Assembly: GCA_045650025.1 (NCBI GenBank)
Contig: JAZRQR010000157.1
Coordinates: 1-64,000, forward strand
Direction of reading: 5' to 3'
Length of the DNA stretch: 64,000 bases
Origin: SVQP01 sp045650025
Lineage (GTDB): Bacteria; Bacillota; Clostridia; Oscillospirales; CAG-272
Part shown: positions 16,893 to 23,707 of the stretch, one piece after another
How positions within the stretch are numbered: position 1 is the first letter of the stretch
Layout: each line of letters opens with the position of its first letter
Translations under genes and position numbers: made by a program
Notes under the pieces: generated by a model
The model's input: only the letters and a program-made list of their open reading frames with translations
Told to the model about the DNA's origin: nothing
Databases searched by the model: none

Positions 16893-16945
16893 ATTCACCA
16901 CCTCCATTTTTTAAGTTGGAAACTTCCGGATCGTATCGTAGCTAC

Positions 16946-16954
16946 ATTTTACCA
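16946..16954 (-). promoter_or_regulatory. Putative extended -10 of the signalling operon
   Basis: Minus-strand TGGTAAAAT (an extended -10, TGn plus TAAAAT) lies about 55 bases before the GTG start. No good -35 is present, as expected for an activator-dependent promoter. Confidence 0.45.
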
Positions 16955-16975
16955 TATTCATATATATATTCGGTA

Positions 16976-17029
16976 CACCCCAAAGGGGTGAAAATGCAAA
17001 AAACAGGGGTGAAAAAAGGGTGAAAATGC
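16976..17029. promoter_or_regulatory. GGGGTGAAAA repeats: candidate operator
   Basis: Three direct copies occur: GGGGTGAAAATGC (16985-16997), GGGGTGAAAAAA (17006-17017) and GGGTGAAAATGC (17018-17029). An inverted CACCCC at 16976-16981 makes the palindrome CACCCC-AAA-GGGGTG. They lie between the operon promoter and the LuxR-type gene. Confidence 0.6.
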
Positions 17030-17040
17030 TTTTTAAAGCA

Positions 17041-17070
17041 AAAAAAGACGGCAGATCACTCTGCCGTCCC
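17041..17070 (-). terminator. Terminator of the 7TM-LuxR gene
   Basis: On the minus strand, GACGGCAG and CTGCCGTC form an 8-bp stem followed by a T-run (TCTTTTTTT). Confidence 0.85.
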
Positions 17071-17079
17071 TAAAGACAA

Positions 17080-18051
17080 TTATTTTATTAGTAATGCGTA
17101 GAGCTCTTCGCGTGAACTGACGCCAAGCTTGCCGTACAGCGTTCTCGTGTAGGTCTTGATGGTGTTTTCCGAGAGACAAAGCTCGTCGGCAATTTCTTTT
17201 CTCTTCTTGTTTTCGAGAACCATTTCAAGAATTTCGCGCTCTCTTGTTGCGAGCAATTCACCTTCTTTGAGGAAGGAAAGTATCTTGAGTATTTTTTCTT
17301 CCATCGGCATCGTTGCAATATCGATGGGCGCGTGTTGCGGAGCTTCTTCGATAGGCGTAGGGATCAGATCCACTCTGACATAGTCTTGCATCATCCAATA
17401 AAGTCCGAGCAAAACGATCTCGCTGAATATGTAGGATACGGAAAGAAACTCAAAGTCCCACGGGATAAACTTTTCTACAAACCAAACTGCAATGTTGCCA
17501 AATACGATAGCGGCAATCAGAGATGCGTGTCTTTGCGATGCGATCATCTTCTTGCGAATGGACTGCACGATGCACGCGACCATGGCGGCGAAGTAACCCA
17601 CCAAGTAAACAAGGTACACCGGGTGCAACACGCCGTAGACCTTTTTGAGCTTGGCAGCTCCATCTACGAATACAAGCTCAACCTCTTTGTAGTACCAGGG
17701 GAGGATACCGACCGTGGCAACGATCAAGAACATCACAATGCCGATTGTGCCAAGCGTAATAATAAGCTTTTTCTTGATCTCGAATCCGCAAAGCTTGGTG
17801 ATGGTCAGAAGCATAGACATGGAAAGGAATACGCTTCCGAAGTATGCGATATCATTTGCAAAAATTGCAAACTCAACCGTTTTTGAAATGGAAAGAAGAA
17901 AATATCCCACGTTTACGATGGTAACGCAAATATACAAAAGGAGCAACCACGGCTCTTTTTTGCGGACAAGCGCAAAATATCCGACAAGCAATATCGATGC
18001 TAAAATCGCCATAATGGCATAGGTGATGATCAAAGCCGTACCTCCTTCCAT
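17080..18051 (-). CDS. Seven-helix membrane protein with C-terminal LuxR-type HTH domain
   Basis: The 323-aa protein has seven predicted helices in its first 226 residues, arranged like the 7TM sensor found at the N-terminus of some histidine kinases. A short linker follows, then a LuxR/GerE helix-turn-helix (about residues 262-322) with LLATREREILEMVLE and SENTIKTYTRTLYGKLGVSSR. It therefore looks like a one-component membrane-bound regulator. It has its own terminator, and the seven-gene signalling operon starts just beyond, with repeat boxes between them, so that operon is its likely target. This is inference from position. Confidence 0.88.
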   Translation of the reverse strand: MEGGTALIITYAIMAILASILLVGYFALVRKKEPWLLLLYICVTIVNVGYFLLSISKTVEFAIFANDIAYFGSVFLSMSMLLTITKLCGFEIKKKLIITLGTIGIVMFLIVATVGILPWYYKEVELVFVDGAAKLKKVYGVLHPVYLVYLVGYFAAMVACIVQSIRKKMIASQRHASLIAAIVFGNIAVWFVEKFIPWDFEFLSVSYIFSEIVLLGLYWMMQDYVRVDLIPTPIEEAPQHAPIDIATMPMEEKILKILSFLKEGELLATREREILEMVLENKKRKEIADELCLSENTIKTYTRTLYGKLGVSSREELYALLIK

Positions 18052-18168
18052 ACATAATCATGATTTCGCGCAAAACGCTCGTATTTACATTGTATCATAG
18101 TTTTATGAATAAATCAAGGAGGCACTGATGATTTTGAGAAAATAACTGAATTTTATCAAACATGTAAA

Positions 18169-18194
18169 ATCGCCGCCTCGGTTGAGACGGCGAT
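18169..18194 (-). terminator. Hairpin after the degraded minus-strand reading frame
   Basis: ATCGCCG-CTC pairs with GAG-CGGCGAT around GGTT with one mismatch. On the minus strand it is followed by TTTT. Confidence 0.5.
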
Positions 18195-18210
18195 CTGTAT
18201 TTGGGGAAGG

Positions 18211-18347
18211 CTATACGCCTCTGGGCGTGATGTAGGAATCCTCGTGCTCCACTCCAATTGTTTTGGAAATGTCCATGATTGCGTACAAGAATCGGGCAAC
18301 GGGTGTCAATGATGTCAGTGTCGGATCTCCCTATCGGATGCGCATGG
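18211..18347 (-). pseudogene. Mosaic remnant: AbrB/SpoVT-like fragment joined to an unknown C-terminus
   Basis: Bases 18326-18347 match 21 of 22 bases of spoVT (6031-6052) and read MRIR-stop-GDP, where spoVT reads MRIREGDP; one change has turned the Glu codon into TAG. The frame then runs on as an unrelated tail ending ITPRGV-stop at 18211, followed by a hairpin. The rest of the 18052-18429 gap holds only the promoter of the next gene. Confidence 0.45.
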
Positions 18348-18370
18348 AAAAGAAAATTATACTCTATTGA

Positions 18371-18399
18371 TTTACTTTTTCAAAATGATGTGCTATAAT
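18371..18399 (+). promoter_or_regulatory. Promoter of the YeiH-type exporter gene
   Basis: TTTACT (18371-18376), a 17-base spacer and TATAAT (18394-18399). A mutated copy lies at 7002-7067. Confidence 0.75.
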
Positions 18400-18429
18400 G
18401 TGCAAAAGGACATTTTAAGGAGACGCAAC

Positions 18430-19458
18430 ATGAAATTCTGGAAATTCGCAGCAGGCATCGCTGCATCGGTTGCTATTGCGGCACTCGCTTGCTTTATCGA
18501 AAATCTGCTGCCCATTCATCTGATCGGTGGGGCGGTGATTGCCATGTTTTTAGGCATGATCGTCAACCGCTTCATAGGCAAAAACAGCTTTATTGCCCCC
18601 GGTGTGAAATTTACCTCTAAAAAGATTTTGAAGTTCGCCATTATTCTGCTCGGACTTTCGCTAAACATCAACACCATTCTCTACGTGGGCAAAATGTCGC
18701 TGGTGGTCATGGTGTTCACGCTTGCCACCTGCTTTGGCGGCGGTTACTTTATCGGCAAGGCGCTGGGGCTCAACTGGAAGATCTCCAATCTGATCTCTGC
18801 AGGCACCGGCATTTGCGGCGGCTCAGCCATTGCTGCGATTGCGCCCACCATTGACGCCGAGGATCGCGATGTGGCTTACGCCATGTCCGCCACCTTCCTG
18901 TTCGACATGGCAATGATCGTGCTGTTCCCCATCATGGGCAGAGCGATCGGCATGAGCGACGAGGCGTTTGGCATTTGGGCGGGCACGGCGGTCAACGACA
19001 CCTCCTCGGTTGTGGCAACCGGCTATGCCTTTTCAGAGGCGGCAGGTGACTTTGCTACCATGGTCAAGCTCACACGCACCCTTTCCATCATTCCCACCGT
19101 GCTTACCTTTGCCCTGATCCAGATGGGCATCAAGCGCAAAGAGGCTGCTCTGGCGGGTGCGGACGGCAAGGAGATCAAGACCAATTTCCGCTTTACCAAG
19201 ATCTTTCCCTGGTTCATTCTGGGCTTTTTGGCGCTTTCCATCGTGGCAAGCATCTTTTCCATTCCCGCTGAGCTGGTCAGCACCACCAAATCGATCAGTA
19301 AATTCCTGATGGTGTGCGCACTTGCCGCCATTGGCTTGAACACCTCGTTTGGTGACATGAAAAAATCGGGTATTCGCCCCATGATCCACGGATTTATCAT
19401 CTCGGCGCTGGTCGTCATCGTGGCGCTTCTGGTAGAAATGGCACTGGGGTTGGTATAA
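18430..19458 (+). CDS. YeiH/PSE-family (UPF0324) membrane transporter
   Basis: The 342-aa polytopic protein belongs to the YeiH putative sulfate-exporter family. The diagnostic core SAGTGICGGSAIAAIAPTI is followed by the YAMSATFLFDMAMIVLFP helix and the GIWAGTAVNDTSSVVATGYAFS segment. Members are thought to export sulfate or small organosulfur anions, though substrates are rarely proven. The ATG at 18430 follows AAGGAGAC. The gene has a good promoter and lies 36 bases upstream of the DMT transporter gene, so the two are probably co-transcribed. Confidence 0.9.
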   Translation: MKFWKFAAGIAASVAIAALACFIENLLPIHLIGGAVIAMFLGMIVNRFIGKNSFIAPGVKFTSKKILKFAIILLGLSLNINTILYVGKMSLVVMVFTLATCFGGGYFIGKALGLNWKISNLISAGTGICGGSAIAAIAPTIDAEDRDVAYAMSATFLFDMAMIVLFPIMGRAIGMSDEAFGIWAGTAVNDTSSVVATGYAFSEAAGDFATMVKLTRTLSIIPTVLTFALIQMGIKRKEAALAGADGKEIKTNFRFTKIFPWFILGFLALSIVASIFSIPAELVSTTKSISKFLMVCALAAIGLNTSFGDMKKSGIRPMIHGFIISALVVIVALLVEMALGLV

Positions 19459-19494
19459 TACCCGACGCCGGGCAAACAAATACACGGAGGAGCT

Positions 19495-20382
19495 ATGACA
19501 AGCAATTCAAAACGAATGACGGGCTATATCTGCGCGATTTTGAGCGCGGTGATCTACGGCTGCATGCCGCTGATGGCAAAATACATCTACGCCGAGGGCG
19601 TCACACCCATGACGCTGGTTTTGCTGCGCAATGCGCTGGCACTCCCCTCGCTGGCGTTGCTTGCCCTTCTGCAAAAAAAGCCGCTGGCACGTCCCGTGCG
19701 CCAAATTCTGCCGCTGGGAATCCCCGCGCTGTTTGGCTGCGTGCTCACGCCCGTGCTGCTCTTTTCCTCCTATACCTTTATTGCATCCGGCACGGCAACC
19801 GTGTTCCATTTCGTCTACCCTTGCCTTGTGCTGCTGATCGGCTTTGTGTTCCTTGGCAAAAAGCCCGCGCTTGGCACGGTGATCAGCGTACTGCTGTGCT
19901 TTGGCGGTGTGGCGCTGTTTTATGACCCCACACAAGCCCTCTCCCCGCAAGGAGCCGCCCTCGCGCTCGGCTCGGCGGTGGCGTTTGCCATTTACGTGGT
20001 GCTCCTGCCGCGTTTTCAGACCGAGCAATTCTCGGGCTTGGTGTTCTGCTTTTACGTCGCGCTTTGGAGCAGCGCTATCATGCTGGTGCTGTGCGTGTGC
20101 ACAGGACAGCTTTCCCTGCCCACCACCCTGCTTGGCTGGGGACTTTGCCTGCTCTTTGGCACGTCAGTCACCACGGGCGCAGTATTTTTGTTCCAGCAGG
20201 GCACGCTGCTCATTGGCGGCGAGCGCGCCTCGGTGCTCAGCGCCCTGGAGCCCATCACGGGCGTGCTGATCGGTATTCTCGTGTTCCATGAGCCAAGCAA
20301 GTCTGTCATCCTGATCGGCTCTGCCTTGGTCGTTGCCTCGGGCGTCTTGATCGCGGTGGGGGATCTCAAACGAGCCGAATAA
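19495..20382 (+). CDS. DMT-superfamily (EamA) transporter
   Basis: The 295-aa protein contains two EamA repeats, about residues 10-140 and 152-290, with ten hydrophobic segments in all. The ALEPITGVLIGILVFHEP segment near the C-terminus is typical of drug/metabolite exporters of the RhaT/YdcZ-like group. The substrate is unknown; amino acids or metabolites are usual. GGAGGAG precedes the ATG. A 67-base piece of this gene (19664-19730) is duplicated at 7067-7133. Confidence 0.9.
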   Translation: MTSNSKRMTGYICAILSAVIYGCMPLMAKYIYAEGVTPMTLVLLRNALALPSLALLALLQKKPLARPVRQILPLGIPALFGCVLTPVLLFSSYTFIASGTATVFHFVYPCLVLLIGFVFLGKKPALGTVISVLLCFGGVALFYDPTQALSPQGAALALGSAVAFAIYVVLLPRFQTEQFSGLVFCFYVALWSSAIMLVLCVCTGQLSLPTTLLGWGLCLLFGTSVTTGAVFLFQQGTLLIGGERASVLSALEPITGVLIGILVFHEPSKSVILIGSALVVASGVLIAVGDLKRAE

Positions 20383-20525
20383 TTTGCACGTAATGCAAGT
20401 TGCGATGCGCGTTTTGACCACTTGTGCACCAATCAACCGTCGGTTGAGCGAATATTCTCCGTTTGGTTGTGTGAAAATGCCTCCTATTCAACGTTTGCAA
20501 TATTCACTTGGCAGCTGCGGTGTGC

Positions 20526-20531
20526 TATAAT
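20526..20531 (+). promoter_or_regulatory. Promoter -10 of the XRE regulator gene
   Basis: TATAAT lies 31 bases before the start codon. A weak TTCACT sits 17 bases upstream as the -35. The 20383-20561 gap shows nothing else. Confidence 0.55.
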
Positions 20532-20561
20532 GGGGGCATCAAAGGAAAGGAGTTCACCAAT

Positions 20562-21062
20562 ATGAATACGACTTTGGGAAAAAGAATTGCAGCACTGCGC
20601 CGCGAAAAAGGACTCAAACAGGACGAGCTTGCAGAAAAGCTGGGCGTCAGCCCTCAAGCGGTCAGCAAATGGGAAAACGACCAGACCTGCCCCGATATTT
20701 CAATACTTCCGCAGCTTGCAAAGATTCTCGGTGTCAGCGTGGATACACTGCTAACGGGTGACGAGCAGCAAGAGCCCGCGGTCAGAATGCTGCCCGAGGA
20801 GCAGAGAAAGGATATCAAGGATATGCTTTTGCGCATCGTGATCACCTCCACGGACGGTGACTCGGTACGCGTCAATATTCCTCTTGCCATTGTGGAGGTC
20901 GCGCTGGAGAACGGGCTGAACCCGTTGCAGGTTTCGGATAGCGACGCGCTCAAAAATATTGATCTCGGCAAAATTCTGAACATGGTCAAGCAGGGCGCGA
21001 TCGGAAATCTGGTGGAGGTTGAATCTGCCGACGGAGCTACGGTACGCGTGTTTGTCGAATAA
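20562..21062 (+). CDS. XRE-family regulator with SHOCT-like C-terminal module
   Basis: The 166-aa protein has an N-terminal Cro/CI-type helix-turn-helix (about residues 5-60, with KQDELAEKLGVSPQAVSKWENDQTCPD). The C-terminal part (about 80-166) contains the ITSTDGDSVRVNIPLAIVEVALE pattern of a small alpha/beta module found after HTH domains in many Firmicute regulators. The ATG at 20562 follows AAAGGAG, and a TATAAT is close upstream, so the gene may be autoregulated. A small basic protein follows after 3 bases. Confidence 0.87.
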   Translation: MNTTLGKRIAALRREKGLKQDELAEKLGVSPQAVSKWENDQTCPDISILPQLAKILGVSVDTLLTGDEQQEPAVRMLPEEQRKDIKDMLLRIVITSTDGDSVRVNIPLAIVEVALENGLNPLQVSDSDALKNIDLGKILNMVKQGAIGNLVEVESADGATVRVFVE

Positions 21063-21065
21063 GAC

Positions 21066-21299
21066 ATGAGGATCAAGAGAAACAACCGCTCTATCTTTGC
21101 CTTTCCCACGGGATTGATGCTCAATTGCGTCACGGCAGGCATTTTCCGCAGAAAGCTCAAAAAACAAGGCGTGCGGATGACGAAAAAGCAAGCAAGGCGC
21201 TTGATAAGAGGTATCCGAAAATACAGACGGCACCACAAGGAATGGTGCTTAGTTGAGGTGATCCGAGAAAACGGAGATACGTTCGGCATAAAGATTTGA
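21066..21299 (+). CDS. Small basic protein co-transcribed with the XRE regulator
   Basis: The 77-aa product is rich in Arg and Lys (for example KKQARRLIRGIRKYRRHHKE) and has a short hydrophobic stretch near residues 12-24. No family is recognised. Its start lies 3 bases after the XRE gene stop and it lacks an independent ribosome binding site, so translation is probably coupled. The basic character would suit nucleic-acid or membrane binding. Confidence 0.6.
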   Translation: MRIKRNNRSIFAFPTGLMLNCVTAGIFRRKLKKQGVRMTKKQARRLIRGIRKYRRHHKEWCLVEVIRENGDTFGIKI

Positions 21300-21316
21300 G
21301 TACGTACTGCAAAACA

Positions 21317-21354
21317 GAAAGCAGAAGTCTTACACAGACTTCTGCTTTCGTTTT
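21317..21354 (+). terminator. Terminator with CAGAAG/CTTCTG core
   Basis: A perfect 14-bp stem GAAAGCAGAAGTCT/AGACTTCTGCTTTC with a 5-base loop, followed by GTTTT. It ends the XRE operon. Confidence 0.8.
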
Positions 21355-21634
21355 ATAGCCGAAGAGAGTCGAACTCACACGGTTTTGCTCGGCAAATATC
21401 TGCATCTGCGTCAGAAAAATTTCTCGCAATATCTTATATTGCTTCAAAATTTCTCTTTGCATCTGCGAAATATTTGCTCGCGCAAAACTGCGCAGCACCC
21501 TCCGGCGTTGAATTTTTTGATGGATTTTGTCAAAGCGAGTCGAAGCAAGATACGCATCTTGCAAGGCGAGATTTGGCGAAAGACGCGAAAAATTCTCGCC
21601 GCAGGGCGTATGAGTTCGGCTCTCTTCGGCTATA
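21354..21634. repeat. T-arm-ended structured element, copy 1
   Basis: The 281-bp element has 28-bp inverted ends (26 of 28 matching), TATAGCCGAAGAGAGTCGAA followed by CTCACACG. Read outward, each end contains GTTCGACTC or GTTCGGCTC, the tRNA T-loop consensus. Inside are an arm with inverted GTTTTGC...GCAAAAC segments, the conserved core TTTTTGATGGATTTTG (21524 onward) and a GCAAGAT-ATCTTGC hairpin. Copy 2 at 34969-35248 shares the layout, length, core and hairpin. No 5' tRNA half is present. Confidence 0.75.
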
Positions 21635-21674
21635 CCGCCCCCCGCATTACCTTCCGCTTACGGCGCAGGATACC

Positions 21675-23378
21675 TCACCTGTAAAAGCTGTTGCCGCCAA
21701 TAAACTCGCGTACAAGGCTGGTGGGTGGGATCTCGTCGTCCACCTCGGCTTGGTGCACGAAATTGAGCACCTTGACGATGGCGCGCACCTCCTCGAAATA
21801 CTCGTCACTCGGCTCAACCGCCAGCAGCAGCGGGAAAATGTGCGTTTTGAGCACCGCCAGCTCATAAAGCGTAGAGCTGTTGAAAATGACGTCCGCCTGC
21901 TCCTGGAATGGGAATATCCACTTTGCCTCGCCCGCGCGCACCGAATCCCACATGGAAAGCGTATCGCTGACCGACGCGCCTCGGAACTCGTAGTCGCGCA
22001 CGATGCGGCGCAACAATCTTAGGTAGCTGGACGGAATACGGTTGTGCAGATCCAGATTGAGCGGCAGCAGAGGGCAGACAAATAGCTTGAACACCGCCTC
22101 GGGGGCAAGTCCCTCGGGCAGCATAACGGGATTGAGCGCGTGCAGTCCTTCGACAATAATCACCGAATCCGCATCCAGCTGCAAAAAATGCCCGTTCCAC
22201 TCGCGCTTGCCCAGTTTGAAGTTAAACGAAGGCAGCTCGACCCGCTCCCCTGCCAGCAGCGCACGCAAATGCGCGCCAAACAGCGCGGTATCAATGGTGT
22301 TGATGTGCTCCAGATCCACCTTGCCGTCGGGTCCCGGCTCGATTTGGTCGCGGTCCACGTAGTAGTCGTCCAGACTCATCAGGATCGGCCTTTTGCCGTG
22401 CACGCGCAGCTGCGTGGCAAGGCGATTCGCCGAGGTAGTTTTGCCCGACGAACTGGGTCCTGCCAGCATGACCGCACGCGCACCGCGCGCACAAATCATA
22501 TCCGCTACCTGCGAAAATCGCTTTTCGTGTAACGCCTCGTTGACGCGGATCAGCTCACGAATACCGCCCGATTCCACCATCTCATTGAGATCCGCCACCG
22601 TGCGGCAGCCCATCAGGTTGCCCCACGCAATGCCCTCGCTGTACACGCTGTAGTAATTGTCCATTTCGCGGTAATCCGACACGCGATCGGGGTTCTTGGC
22701 ATCGGGATACACAAACACAAACCCATCCGCCGTGGGCAGAATGGCATAGCTTTGCAGATATCCCGTGCTCGGCATCATCTCACCATAGAAATAGTCGGCA
22801 AAATCGCCGTATTCGTACACGTCCAGCGTAGGATAGGTGCGGTAGGAAAGCAGACGCGCCTTATCGGTCTGTCCGCGCTCGGTGTACAGCCGGACCGCCT
22901 CGGCGGTGGGGATGCGATTGAAATTGAGCGGAATATCGCGCGCGACAATGTCCGCTACGCGCTCGCGCAGCCGCTCGACAGAGAAATCCTCTGCCCCTGT
23001 GACCTTGATGTACAGCCCTGCGCCCAAGGTGCAGCGCATGGTGGCTCTTGCACCGGGGTACAGCTCATGCAGCGCTAAAAACAGCACAAACTGCGCCGTG
23101 CGCGTGTACACCGCCTTGCCCTGCGCGTCCGCATAGCGCAAAAGGCGTAATTTTCCGCCTGACGCCTCCATAGCGCGCCGCTTGGATTCTCTGTCGGGCA
23201 GTACGTCCTTGTGCCGCAGCGGCACGTAACCAAGCGTAAAAACGTCGCCCGCAATCTTTGCCGCCAACGGCTCATCTGCCAAATTGCCCGTGCGTAAGCC
23301 CATCTCCGTAATAATATCAAGCAGTGATTGTCCTGCTCTTGCCTGCACGACTTTCCCGTCTATAGTTAACTGCATCAT
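21675..23378 (-). CDS. Uridine-kinase-like nucleoside kinase with N-terminal TGS/ThrRS-like domains
   Basis: The 567-aa protein starts with a ubiquitin-like TGS module (about residues 1-60). A threonyl/alanyl-tRNA-synthetase-like second domain follows (about 60-210), then a P-loop kinase domain. Walker A is AGPSSSGKTTSANRL near residue 300, with SLDDYYVDRD and IVEGLHALNPVML as in uridine kinase/phosphoribulokinase proteins. This domain order is known in Clostridia; the substrate is uncertain. The ATG at 23378 follows AAAGGAG. The leader carries a purine riboswitch and attenuator, so expression should respond to guanine-type purines and the kinase may act on purine nucleosides. Confidence 0.85.
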   Translation of the reverse strand: MMQLTIDGKVVQARAGQSLLDIITEMGLRTGNLADEPLAAKIAGDVFTLGYVPLRHKDVLPDRESKRRAMEASGGKLRLLRYADAQGKAVYTRTAQFVLFLALHELYPGARATMRCTLGAGLYIKVTGAEDFSVERLRERVADIVARDIPLNFNRIPTAEAVRLYTERGQTDKARLLSYRTYPTLDVYEYGDFADYFYGEMMPSTGYLQSYAILPTADGFVFVYPDAKNPDRVSDYREMDNYYSVYSEGIAWGNLMGCRTVADLNEMVESGGIRELIRVNEALHEKRFSQVADMICARGARAVMLAGPSSSGKTTSANRLATQLRVHGKRPILMSLDDYYVDRDQIEPGPDGKVDLEHINTIDTALFGAHLRALLAGERVELPSFNFKLGKREWNGHFLQLDADSVIIVEGLHALNPVMLPEGLAPEAVFKLFVCPLLPLNLDLHNRIPSSYLRLLRRIVRDYEFRGASVSDTLSMWDSVRAGEAKWIFPFQEQADVIFNSSTLYELAVLKTHIFPLLLAVEPSDEYFEEVRAIVKVLNFVHQAEVDDEIPPTSLVREFIGGNSFYR

Positions 23379-23452
23379 AAAATCTCCTTTCTTGAAACAG
23401 ATAAAAGTATCCTTCCAATATATGCGCATCCCCATACACATTTGCAAAAAAA

Positions 23453-23545
23453 CAAAAAACGGCTGACTATCGGCATCCGGTAGTCAACCATTATCGGTGG
23501 TCTGTAGAAACGCCTGCCCCTATTGCAGGCTTATACCTCTATTGC
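23453..23545 (-). promoter_or_regulatory. Purine riboswitch (guanine-type) with overlapping intrinsic terminator
   Basis: On the minus strand the aptamer reads: P1 GGTA, J1/2 TAA, P2 GCCTGC-AATAGGG-GCAGGC, J2/3 GTTTCTAC, P3 GACCA-CCGATAA-TGGTT, J3/1 GACTAC with P1' TACC. Loop GG and CC residues for the kissing contact are kept. The C in GACTAC corresponds to the specificity base (C74) of guanine riboswitches. TGACTACCGG then also forms a terminator stem with CCGATAGTCA followed by GTTTTTTG, implying transcription shut-off when ligand is bound. Confidence 0.9.
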
Positions 23546-23571
23546 GGGGATCGTGTCCTTCTTTCGTATAT

Positions 23572-23600
23572 AGTATAGCACATTTTGCACATTTTGTCAA
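23572..23600 (-). promoter_or_regulatory. Promoter of the riboswitch/kinase transcript
   Basis: Minus-strand TTGACA (23600-23595), a 17-base spacer and TATACT (23577-23572): a near-consensus sigma-A promoter starting transcription about 20 bases before the aptamer. Confidence 0.88.
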
Positions 23601-23648
23601 GCCCTGCGAAATCCGCGCCCAAATCCGCCGCTTCTCTTCACTTTTCCC

Positions 23649-23677
23649 TTGCACTATGGCGGCGCGTGTGCTATAAT
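23649..23677 (+). promoter_or_regulatory. Promoter of the MBL-fold lipoprotein gene
   Basis: TTGCAC (23649-23654), a 17-base spacer and TATAAT (23672-23677), divergent from the riboswitch promoter. Confidence 0.75.
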
Positions 23678-23707
23678 GAGAGTACTATCACCCAAGGAGA
23701 ATTCGAC

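Noticed and set aside
16985..17029. Short CRISPR-like array
   Set aside because: Repeats are about 12 bases with almost no spacers and no cas genes nearby; they look like operator boxes.
21157..21564. Minus-strand coding frame sharing a KIHQK-containing segment with one at 34802-35224
   Set aside because: The shared peptide is explained by DNA similarity of the two structured elements; neither frame has a ribosome site, and both run through the inverted ends into unrelated sequence.
21354..21634. tRNA gene
   Set aside because: Only the T-arm and 3' acceptor-like part is present, in inverted duplicate; no anticodon arm or D-arm fits, and there is no CCA. The same applies to 34969-35248.
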